Assembly: GCA_948099385.1 (NCBI GenBank)
Contig: CANUEZ040000105.1
Span: forward strand, 4,087,001 to 4,151,000
DNA: 64,000 nt
Reading direction: 5' to 3'
From: Fasciola hepatica
Lineage: Eukaryota; Platyhelminthes; Trematoda; Plagiorchiida; Fasciolidae
Positions 22,701 through 32,770 of this stretch are shown here, in pieces; within the stretch, counting starts at the first letter, position 1; each line of letters opens with the position of its first letter. A program made the translations under genes and the position numbers. A model generated the notes under the pieces. It saw only the letters and a program-made list of their open reading frames with translations, ran no database searches and was not told the DNA's origin.

Positions 22701-23028
22701 GAATGCGCTACACCCCGACGGTACGTTTGTTTCCACTCGGCTATATTTGTGTTGTTCGTTATCTTGCAATATCGGTTGAGTATTTTAGAGCCTGTATTTA
22801 AGTTGCTGTGTTGCTCTGGCCAATTGACAAAACTTTGTATAAGAAAGTGACGAGTCAGAATTCACTGGAACTTCCTGTCCCTTCGTGATTGCTATATATA
22901 GACGCATCAAGAGTGATTAAGGAATGTGCAGTCTGCAGTAAATGGTACCATCGGAAACGCAGCCGACTCTTTTGTTGACCTTAAGTTGTACGTAAAGCAA
23001 TCCATTTTAGAGTCGGTCTGCACGAACC
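22701..23028. other. no gene recognised
   Basis: Unique-looking sequence between the N2 tail and an LTR fragment. I see nothing coding in it. Confidence 0.5.
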
Positions 23029-23279
23029 TGTAAGATCGTTAAACCTTACCTCCCACTACCCTTATCAGACTTGTTCTTCGGTCCTTCGTACTGCGTGGAC
23101 CACCTGCACGTTGTCATAGCTTACTCGACGTTGTCTTGACCGAATCCTCAAATGACCGAATTTGAGGGTAATTGCTCCCTTAGTTGAGAGCGATCGTGGC
23201 ACCCTAAGGTTCACAGCGAGGACCAAGTCAACTTCTGTCCCCAGAAAGAGAAGGCGAAACTTCACTGAATTGATATCCA
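23029..23279 (-). repeat. CsRn1-like Ty3/gypsy LTR, 3' part
   Basis: The minus strand ends in acgtgcaggtggtccacgc, a block about 25 bases further containing aggaccgaag, and finally GGTAAGGTTTAACGATCTTACA. The first two blocks and the terminal stretch match the end of the LTRs at 61,363-61,658 and 62,141-62,436. No primer-binding site follows the CA end, so it is a 3' LTR or solo LTR. The 5' side is cut by the foldback element at 23,280. Confidence 0.65.
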
Positions 23280-24089
23280 CCCTTGTAGCACCCGGCCCGT
23301 TTGTAACATCGGTTTCCGGTCGGTTTGTTTATTAGCCATTTTACACGGATGAACAATGAAATGATACGAAGGAAATTGACGACCGGAGCAATGTGCAATG
23401 CTTGGTTGGCATCTTATTTAATTGTATTGGTTTAATTCATCGAAATGTCCTGAAAACCTCAGTATAAATCGCTCTATTTTACTCCCTCGAAATGGGCGAA
23501 GTAAGGACAATTATTCGGGAAACCATAAATTGGTAGATAGAAATGACCATTGTAATACGTAATTTGGTTTGTTGAAAGAAATCAACGAAGCATATCACGT
23601 ATTTTAAACGATTCGCAAAAAACGCTCGAAAACCGGCCAAAAACCGCTCCGGAACCGATCGGTTTTCGGCCGGTTTTGGATCGGTTTTTACTATTATGCC
23701 GATCGCTTTTCGGGCGGTTTCCGAACGGTTTGTTTCCGAGCGGTTTGTGTCAGTCGTACGTCGTATGCTTCGTTGATTTATTTTACTAGCCCAAATTACG
23801 TGGTACGATGCTCTTCTCTATTTACTAATTTACGATTTTCCGATTAATTGTCCTTAATTCATCCATTTCGAGGGATTAAAATAGAGCGGTCTATACTGAG
23901 GTTTTCAGGACATTTCGATGAAATAAAGCAATGCGTTAAAATAAAACGCCAAGCAAGCACTGCACGTTACATCGGTCGTCAATTTCCTCAGCATAAATTC
24001 AATGTTCATCTGTGTAGAATGGCTACCAAACAAACCGACCAAAAACCGATCGGTTTCGGAGCGGTTTTGAACCGCTTTTGCTACAAGGG
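23280..24089. mobile_element. palindromic foldback or MITE-like element
   Basis: Left arm (about 23,280-23,610) and right arm (about 23,765-24,089) are inverted copies. The ends are an 11-bp perfect inverted repeat, CCCTTGTAGCA at 23,280 and TGCTACAAGGG ending at 24,089. Inside, a block starting cctgaaaacctcagtata (about 23,450) is mirrored near 23,890, and aatcaacgaagcata near 23,581 is mirrored near 23,766. The subterminal regions and the loop are full of cggtttt/aaaaccg motifs. No transposase is encoded. The target duplication is unclear, at most CA on both sides. Confidence 0.7.
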
Positions 24090-24109
24090 CAGGTCCTGGT
24101 GAATGCAGC

Positions 24110-26430
24110 CATACAATTGGAATGGGAGCACGGGTAAATAAAAAGGATAAATATACAGAGTAGACCTAGGGGGTTAGGAAAACGAAAGAACGCACGGAAT
24201 ACACAGTCTAACTGTACAAACGCACATAGATCAATCTTTGTGACTCGACAGAAAGAAAGTGACTACAAGATTGCCACTGTTCATGGTTTGCTGCCATTTC
24301 CTTCAGTGTCTCCAGCCACCTGATTGAGGGATCTTTTGGACCCCAACCACGAAATCGAGGCACTTACTTTTCCTAGGTTCGCTGTACATTTTCTCATCCC
24401 TCGTTGCCACGTCATCTGTTGACCTCCACGTGGTTTCTTCCACTCTGGGAGGAACGAGAATCAGTACAGTACGGTAGACGTGTGTTTGTCATACGTAACA
24501 CGTGCCCCAATCAACAATGTTTACTAATCTGAATACGCTGTGGTAGGACATTTTTTGAATTAGTACCCGATACTTAGTTTCTGACATCATTGATTACTCG
24601 GTCATTTTATCCAATCTTAGCGATATTACGCAAACATCGGTGGTCAAAAACCTCAAGACGACGAATATCTTCCACACGCAGACCCCAAGTCTTGCAACCA
24701 CACAACAAAACTGAACGCACCGCGGCACAGTATACCCGACCTTCCAACTTCAGTGGAGTATCAGGTCGGCGCCACGAGTCCTTCAGTCCATCGTACACCA
24801 CTCGAGCCTTGGATATCCGCGTGCTCACCTCTACTACTGTGCTTCCATCTATCGTCACGCTGCTACCGAGGTAGTTGAAGTAGTTGACAATTGCCAGCAT
24901 CTCCCCATCGAGCATCAAGCTCGGAACCGTTTACGTCCAGTCTTGTAACATCACTTTACACTTTGGAGGTGCAAAACGCATGTCGAATGGAGCTACAGCT
25001 CTCGGAAGTCTATCTAGTGCATGTTGAGCATGTTCCGTGGATTGAAACAAGCAGACAACATCGTCCGTGTAATTTAGGTCACATAGCCTTTCACTATTTC
25101 CTAGTTCGACGACCACATCCTGGAGATTTCTCAAGGCCCATGACGAAGTTGAACAGGAATGGAGAAATGGGACGTCCTTGTCGAACACCACTGGTAGTTT
25201 CAAACGATCGAGATAGTTCACCGTAAACCCTCACGTGGCTAAAAGTTTGAGAATACAATGACCTCAGCAGATTCACGAACTTCTGATCACAGAAAAGTGC
25301 TGTTTGGTCAACAGAACCGAAGGCGCTTCTGAAGTTGAGGAAAACAATTATTGTCAGTCAACGGTGTGCGTGACGCGCCTCAAATAATTGACGAAGAATA
25401 AAAACCTGGTCGATATGTCCTCGACCTAGGCGGACTTGAGCCTGTTGTTCGTGGGTGTTCCTCTCGCGAGCCGGTGCAGGACGGCGAAGCAAAATCGAGG
25501 CTGCCTTGACCCACCAATTTTCGCGATCCTCCTTAAGGCTCTTCGTAACTTGCCTTTGTAGATTTATGCGTATCTCATTTCCTTACAGTTCGACAGCTGA
25601 CGTTTTCGCTCCGTTACACTCAGCGACTGATGAGAAATCCAGTGTCTTGGATGGACATTGAATCTAGGACCACGGGCGAAACCTGCTGTCATATGCATTG
25701 CCTGCTGGATTTGAGCCCAATTTTCATCTGCGTTATTTTTCGTTGTAGATCCTTGCTCATGTGCTAATTTCTGTTAAGTGGTACGAACTTCTGGACCACA
25801 CAAACGTTGCGCTGCTAACCGTCTTTGCAGTTTGTGTCGATGACCATAGAGCTGGAGCGATAATCTTGTTAAGACTAATGTATGGTCTGACTTTACATAC
25901 ATGAGCCAGTGAAGTCTACAGTTCTAAACAGAACTGCGCCACCGGTAGCTTGTTGCGATATGATCGATCTGGCTTAGGGCAAATGTAAAGTTAGAGCGCC
26001 ATGTCGACGTACGATGTGATCTGTGTCGGAAATTAGTACTAGACAGAAGTAACTGGTTGTCTGCACAAAACTGAAGTCTTTCGCTGTTATCTATACACTG
26101 AGCGAGTAAGGCACAACACCCACCTAAACAAGTTTCAGAAGCACGAAGTTCGCCAACTTGTGCATTGAAGTCGCCGGCTAGCACTACAATATCAAAGCCT
26201 TTGTTTCTATGAACGAGAGTGGTGAGTTCTTCGTAGAAATCCTTCTGTGTCAGAGCTGCAATCTGTTGGAGCGTGTGCCGAGATTACAAATAAGTTGCGC
26301 TTAACACAGATATCCTTTCGAACGCCAACTTCCTCATGGGTTTTTACAGCACATAAACGGCGTTTAACCGGCATGCAATCCCTTTTCAGTCGAGATTTTT
26401 CGTACACCGTTTGTGCGGAAATCAAGCTAA
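24110..26430 (-). pseudogene. RTE-clade retrotransposon copy C1, decayed
   Basis: Minus-strand copy with part of the endonuclease (26,430-25,924; APTDCSSDT, LAGDFNAQVGELR, SQIDHIATSYRW), then an internal deletion of about half a kilobase, then RT segments (SGVRQGRPISPFLFNFVM, the DD motif changed to YTDD) and the C-terminal region 24,918-24,607. Compared with C2, the deletion joins two sites that both contain AGCC (near 25,490). The 340 bases 24,883-25,222 are identical to 30,314-30,653 of C2, far closer than the flanking parts. Confidence 0.8.
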
Positions 26431-27085
26431 GTTATTTCAAACCCCCTGGCACGTAGTTGGTCAAAGCCACGCACCCATTCGAACGATCGAACCTGGATTG
26501 CAGGGATCCCCTATTCATGTACGGATAGGGAATATCTCGTGACAGTCTTTGACGAACACTGTCGAGTTTCTTTTGCCGTTGTCCGCGCAGACGTCATTAT
26601 CAGCTGTTATTATTTTCAATCTTCGGGCTTTCTGCTTACATCCATTCAGACCGGGATATTCGTTTATGTCTACAGAGCTCAGAAACTTTCCGTAGAATGA
26701 AGGTAGCGACCAGTCGAACCACTCCTTACAGTCCACAAGCTAATTGCCAAATCGGACGCACGAACAGCACGGTATGGTGAACTGTTACACTGGAACTCAA
26801 GTTGTTGGGGAAAAGTTCTTGATCCCCTGCATTTGACCAGATCTCTGTTATCGGCAGCAATCAATGAAACACCACGTTAGCGAATGTTCCACCACAACAG
26901 GAGAACTGGTGCATTCTGACCGTGTCCTTCCACAACGAAACCACCGGTCCTCGAACTACGATCCACTTGTCGGCAAAGTTCAGATTTTGGATTGCAATCC
27001 GAGCTATGCGCGAGTGGTACTCCCCAGAAGCCAAGAGGAAACTGTTTCCATACGACATTTGGCTCCTATCACAACGTAAAATGGG
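26430..27085 (+). pseudogene. Ty3/gypsy integrase fragment, frameshifted
   Basis: Plus-strand remnants of an integrase in three frames. In order: a linker (LVKATHPFERSN, 26,459-26,494), a first catalytic region (VTVFDEHCRVSFAVVRADV, about 26,537-26,595), IHSDR then SFMSTELRNF (about 26,638-26,695), the typical TPYSPQANCQIGRTN (about 26,722-26,766), and a C-terminal SH3-like part with YDPLVGKVQI and VSIRHLAPI ending near 27,080. These blocks are in the order expected for the integrase end of a gypsy pol. It abuts the truncated 5' end of C1. Confidence 0.7.
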
Positions 27086-27690
27086 AAAGATTGTTGTAAT
27101 GTGCCGTAATCCGAAACGATGTAACGTCTACATTCAATGGAGGTGCAAACTCTTGACAGCTGCAGTTCTCTACTGCAAGTGAAGACGCGGAAGAAAACCA
27201 GATTGGAAGGGCCACTGAGCAAAAATATCAGAAAAACCGATCTGATCCGTTGGATACGTTATTGAAACAGTATGAGTGATTTTGGCGATACTCTATGCGC
27301 AGCAAAGAAGTCCAACACGGTTTTAACGTCATCGGACTAACAGTCACGCACTAAGGTACACACTCTTAAGAATCACTATCATGTTTCCCACACGGTTGTG
27401 TGAGCTTATTTACCAGATTATAGACACTCATGTGAACAATCCGAACTGCTCTACTCAAGTTTTGCGAGTGTCGAAGAATATCATAGGCTCTGAAGCATGT
27501 CCGAGTTTCACCGTTTGATGTTCTGAAAATTATTTTGACGAACAGAACACGCTGTTTATTTTTTTGTTTTAGCTGTATGTCCAGTTAATAAGTCAGTTAA
27601 AGTCCACAAAACGGTCTCGTATTTCTCTCTCGTTTATTGACTGATAGCTGAATCACGATGCCTATCCAGTTCAGCAGCTCTGTACCATCA
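27086..27690. other. no gene recognised
   Basis: Sequence between the gypsy remnant and RTE copy C2. The beginning may be the gypsy 3' region. No LTR edge was identified. Confidence 0.4.
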
Positions 27691-30600
27691 CGACGAGACA
27701 GCACCTTGACGTGGTGTGATGGCTTGTGCGCCTCTATGACCCAAAGAGCTACACAGGATGACTTTAAGCCGGAGATGCAATCATGCCTAACAGGTCAATG
27801 GGTAGAGGCCAGATGAAGTCCAGTCTCCTGGTCCTCCAGGTTGGGGGTCGATTTGAGCTGGCAACTCAGTTGGTAAAATCAGTGGAAGGATAATTGATCC
27901 AAGCAAATGGGCTTCCACTTAGCCATCCCGCTGCTTTGCGGATAGGTCCTTGTTAGGACTAAAGGCGTTGGATGAGAACCCTAATCGTCCTCCTACTTTG
28001 TGGCTGGACACCCTAGCAGTACGCGTCCAACATCTCCCATAAACTACACGACTACAAAGAATTCCATACTGCATCGGTCGTCGCGCAGAATAATCAGGAC
28101 TGCGCTGCCCATTTCACCGAGCGTGGTGGGTAGTGATAAGTGGGCTACTGTTCAGAGTTTCCTATCTTTTATTAAACCTTTGTCTTCTGTTCCCAACCAC
28201 CACTCTTTGTCCCCTCTGTCCATCCATAATGCTCCCACTGATAACACGCCATATGCTCGCAACGGTTGGTTGTCAAATACTGTCGGGAATAATCTTCTGT
28301 CTGGTAACTCACACTTCCTCAAGCCTCGTCAGCCACTGAATCTCGGCTCCTTCAACGTGCGTACACTCATGCAGGCCGGTCAGCAGGCATGTCTAGCCCT
28401 CACAATAGACTATCTGAAGAGTGATGTGTGCTGCGTAAGTGAAACGCGTATCCAGGATTTGAGCAGTGTGATTCAACTAACTGCTTCTGGTATCTCATCG
28501 AGGTATTTTCTGCGCACCTCAGGAGACAAAGCAGCTAGTTGTGGGTCAACGTGGTGTAGGAATAGTCTTGACTGACAAGGCCGAGGCTGCCCTCTTAGAC
28601 TAGGTCCCTATTAACAGTCGTTTATGTGCTGTAAGACTCCAAGGGTCAGTTGGCGTTCGAAAGGATAGTTTTGTTAAGCGCAATTGGTTTGTGATCTCGG
28701 TATTCGCCCCAACGGACTGCAGCTCTGACACGCAGAAATATGAGTTCCATGATGAACTCGCCACCCTCGTTCACAGCAGCCAAGGTTCTGGCATTGTAGT
28801 GCTAGCTTGTGACTTCAATGCACAAGTTGACAAACTTAGTATGTCAGAAGCTCGTTTAGGTGGGTGTTGTGCTTTACCCGCTGGGCGTACAGATAACGGG
28901 GATAGGCTTCTTCAGTTTTGTGCAGACAATCGATTGTTCTTGTCTAGCACCAACTTCCGACTCAGCTCGCGTCGCACAGCGACATGGCCCTCTAACTCAA
29001 CAGATACTTTGAGTCAGATTGATCATATCGCCGTAAGCTACCGATGGAGCAGTTCTGTTCAGAACTGTAGATCTTACTGTTCCACGTACGTAGAGCCGGA
29101 TCATGCATTAGTTTTAATGCGATTATCTCCCCAGCTCCGTGGTAGTCGTCGCAAACCGCAAACCCGATTAGCCGTGCAACGTTTGTGTGATCCAGAAGTA
29201 CGCACCCATTACGAGCAGAAGTTAGCACTTGAGCTAGGGTCTAGGACGAACAGTAATGTGGATGAGCATTGGGCCCATATCAAACAGGCAATGCACGTTG
29301 CAGCAGGTTTTGCCTGTAGTTGTAGATCCGATGTCCATCAAAGACACTGGATTTCGCAGGAGTCGTTGAGTATAATGGAGCAAAAGCGTCAACTCCAGAA
29401 CTGTAAGGAGATGAATAAGATGCGGAGAAAGCTGCAAGGGCAACCTACGAAAAGCCTTAAGAATGATCGCGAAAATTGATGGGTCAAGGTAGCCGAAGAA
29501 ATGGAAATAGCAGCTGCTTCAGGTAACAGTTAAAGACTGTTCAAACTTATTCATGACACCGGTGGACGGCGCATCCAGGTCAGTGAAACAATTTGCGATA
29601 AAAATGGAGAACCCATCCATGGCAAGCGGCGAAGGCTCGACCGTTGGGCTGAATACTTCAAGGAACAGTTTAGCTGGCCGCACGCTAGTGTAGTTACTCC
29701 TGAATCAACAACTGCGACTCCTTGGGCGGTATCACTTGAACCCCCATCGGAAGTGGAAGTGGAGTCGAGCATTCGACTACTAAAGCGTGGAAAAGCGGCC
29801 GGTTCCGACAAACTTTTCCCAGTTCTTTTCAAACTGGGTGGAGATGCTTTGATAAAATCACTTACCACCTTGGTGCCTGACATTTGGAACGAGGAGCGTA
29901 TTCCGTTAATATGGAGTGAATCATTGATTGTTCCCATCTTCAAGAAGGGAATACCCAATGACTGTAGTAACCATCGTGGGATCAGCTCAATTCCGACAGT
30001 GACCAAAGTATTAGCCTCAATTCTACTGCACCGTCTTACACCCGCTCGCGAGAGGAACACCCGCGAACAGCAGGCTGGATTCCACTTAGGTCGAGGATGC
30101 ATTGATCAGACTTTTACTCTTCGCTGACTACTTGAAACGCGTCACACGCACCGCGGACCGACAATAATGGTTTTCTTAGACTTAAAAGGCACTTTCGATT
30201 CAGTTGATCGAACAGCGCTTTTCAGTGCTTTTCATCGAAAAGGTATGCCCCAGAAGTTCGTGAACCTACTCAGATCATTGTATTCTCATACTTCTGGCTG
30301 CGTAAGAGTTTATGGTGAACTATCTCGATCGTTTGAAACTACCAGTGGTGTTCGACAAGGACGTCCCATTTCTCCATTCCTGTTCAACTTCGTCATGGGC
30401 CTTGAGAAATCTCCAGGATGTGGTCGTCGAACTAGGAAATAGTGAAAGGCTATGTGACCTAAATTACACGGACGATGTTGTCTGCTTGTTTCAATCCACG
30501 GAACATGCTCAACATGCACTAGATAGACTTCCGAGAGCTGTAGCTCCATTCGACATGCGTTTTGCACCTCCAAAGTGTAAAGTGATGTTACAAGACTGGA

Positions 30601-31476
30601 CGTAAACGGTTCCGAGCTTGATGCTCGATGGGGAGATGCTGGCAATTGTCAACCACTTCAACTACCTCGGTAGCAGCGTGACGATAGATGGAAGCACAGT
30701 AGTAGAGGTGAGCACGCGGATATCCAAGGCTCGAGTGGTGTACGATGGACTGAAGGACTTGTGGCGCCGACCTGATATTTCACTGAAGTTGGAAGGTCGT
30801 TTATACTGTGCCGCGGTGCGTTCAGTTTTGTTGTATGGTTGCAAGATTTGGGGTCTGCGTGTGGAAGATATTCGTCGTCTTGAGGTTTTCGACCACCGAT
30901 GTTTACGTAGTATCGCTAAGATCGGGTGGATTAGCCGAGTAGGCAATGCTGAGGTCAGAAATCGAGTATTGGGTACTAATTCGGAGAACGTTTGGTCACA
31001 GCAAATCTAGCTTAGTAGACTTTGTTGGTTGGGACACGTGTTACGTATGACAAACATGCGTCTACCACACCTTGTCCTATTCTCCGTTCCGCCTAGGAAG
31101 TGGAAGAAACCACGTGGAGGTCAACAGATGACGTGGCAACGAGGGATGAGAAAATGTACAGCGAACCTAGGAAAAGTAAGTGCCTCGACTTCATGGTTGA
31201 GGTCCAAAAGATCCCTCAGTCAGGTGGCTGGAGACACTGAAGGATATGGTAGCAGACCGTGAACAGTGGCAATCTTGTAGTCACTTTCTTTCTGTCGAAT
31301 CAGAAAGATTGATCGATGTGCATTTGTACAGTTAGACTGTGTATTCCATGTGTTGGCTGTTAAGGCGTTCTTTTCTTTTCCCACCACTGTAGGTCCACTC
31401 CCTGTCCATCTTGTATATTCATACTTTCTAATTCAATGTGCAACATGGTGAGATGCTGTACGACGATGATGATGTA
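27691..31476 (+). mobile_element. RTE-clade retrotransposon copy C2, long but dead
   Basis: About 3.8 kb, plus strand. An N-terminal region from 28,000 leads into the endonuclease (LNLGSFNVRTL at 28,333; CDFNAQVDKL; SQIDHIAVSYRW), a linker, and the reverse transcriptase from about 29,750 (KAAGSDKLFPVLF, VFLDLKGTFDSVD, SGVRQGRPISPFLFNF). The C-terminal part (30,618-31,010) ends with RRLEVFDHRCLRSIAKIGW. It has a frameshift near 28,525 and in-frame stops at about 28,601, 29,477-29,479 and 30,125-30,127. A deletion in the RT core and YTDD instead of YADD are shared with C1. It ends in GAT triplets near 31,459-31,474, an RTE-like tail. Confidence 0.88.
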
Positions 31477-32770
31477 CCAAGGCGTGGAGCAGAATGAACG
31501 GTAACCTTTGATTAATCCACGTCAGCGATGACCGGTGACGATATTGTCAGTACGAGTTCAACGTTGCGAAGACTTTGGAGGGCACCATATAAGTCTGCCG
31601 TTTCTTATACCAGAAGTTGGTGCTCTCCAGAACCAATCCGTGGTCAGAGCACAGCTAGTTGAGGTGATTGCAGCTGTCAGTGCAATCAACCGGGAGAGTA
31701 AAGAAGCCTCCTACTTGCCTTTCACAACCCGAAAACGTCCGACTTAGGTGTTGAAATCCACAGCAGTCAACGCGGTGTCGCTTGAACGTACGCTTCAAAA
31801 CGTCCTAGACAGATCCAAATAAAACTCACCCTTGGCCTCAGAGAAATTGTAGTTGGACAAGATGAAGAAGTGTTGACGCTTTTATCTGTTGCTGTTGACA
31901 CGTACAGAACCGTGCAACCGAATTGCACACAAATGACTGCTGACTGGAATCCAGTCTAACAGTGCATGCTTAGCTAGTGCTCAAAACGATCCCGACACCA
32001 CTCTGACCACGAGCACTAGATACTGGATCACCTGACACGCATAGACTAAGGTTATATCTGGGATGCCTGTTGCAATCACAGAAGTGGGATCTTATATGCG
32101 TCTCTCCGAGACACCGCATACATCTATTTTGAGAGTTTCAAGAGCTCTAGCGAGGGCCGCCCTTTGCCCTATAACATGGTGTGTTAACGTTGAGGGCAGC
32201 TAAGTAGGGTGAACGTGCAGGTTTAAAAAGTGTGCTTGATTTATATTCTGCGTTTCGACTATGATTACTTCCAGATGTCCCCTGAGACGCATTACCCGTA
32301 GCATCTTGAATCACCCCTGAACAACCTTGTATACTGTATATAACCTTGTTCGTAGGCATCAATTCCTTACTTTTACTTTCATGCGGCTATCTCCTGCGAG
32401 AGCATAAGTCGGTTATCTGCATGTCTCTCATAATTGCTGCCCACGCGTTCCGGTGTGCGGTAATATCTGCACACCGTAAAATTCAGTTGTTGCGCCAGTC
32501 GCGTACTCCGAAAGACGGACTGAAGGCCTAGGCACTCCATGTCTGCATTAATAGTGCTAACCTATATCTTCAGTTGGCCATCGAGGCGACATTTCCAGTC
32601 TGAGCAGGGTGATGGCAGTAGAATTCTTTTGGTAGATTCCGGTTCGGGTTGGCGAAGGACATGGCTGAACCACCGTAGGCGACGTCGTTTTTTAAAAAGC
32701 AAAGTGAATTACATCATGAAGGGTAAATACCATAATCCAAAGACGGTAAAAATGGGTTGTGGGCGAACAT
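31477..32770. other. no gene recognised
   Basis: About 1.3 kb without convincing coding sequence. A TATA-like palindrome, tatactgtatataa (about 32,330-32,343), and AT-rich flanks occur but there is no adjacent gene to assign them to. Confidence 0.4.

Noticed and set aside
24891..25226. 111-residue open frame, identical at 30,310-30,645 on the other strand
   Set aside because: It is antisense to the RTE reverse transcriptase and exists only because the two copies share a 340-bp tract.
32330..32343. TATA-like palindrome as a RINT1 promoter
   Set aside because: More than 3 kb upstream with a dead retrotransposon between, and no connecting exon was seen.
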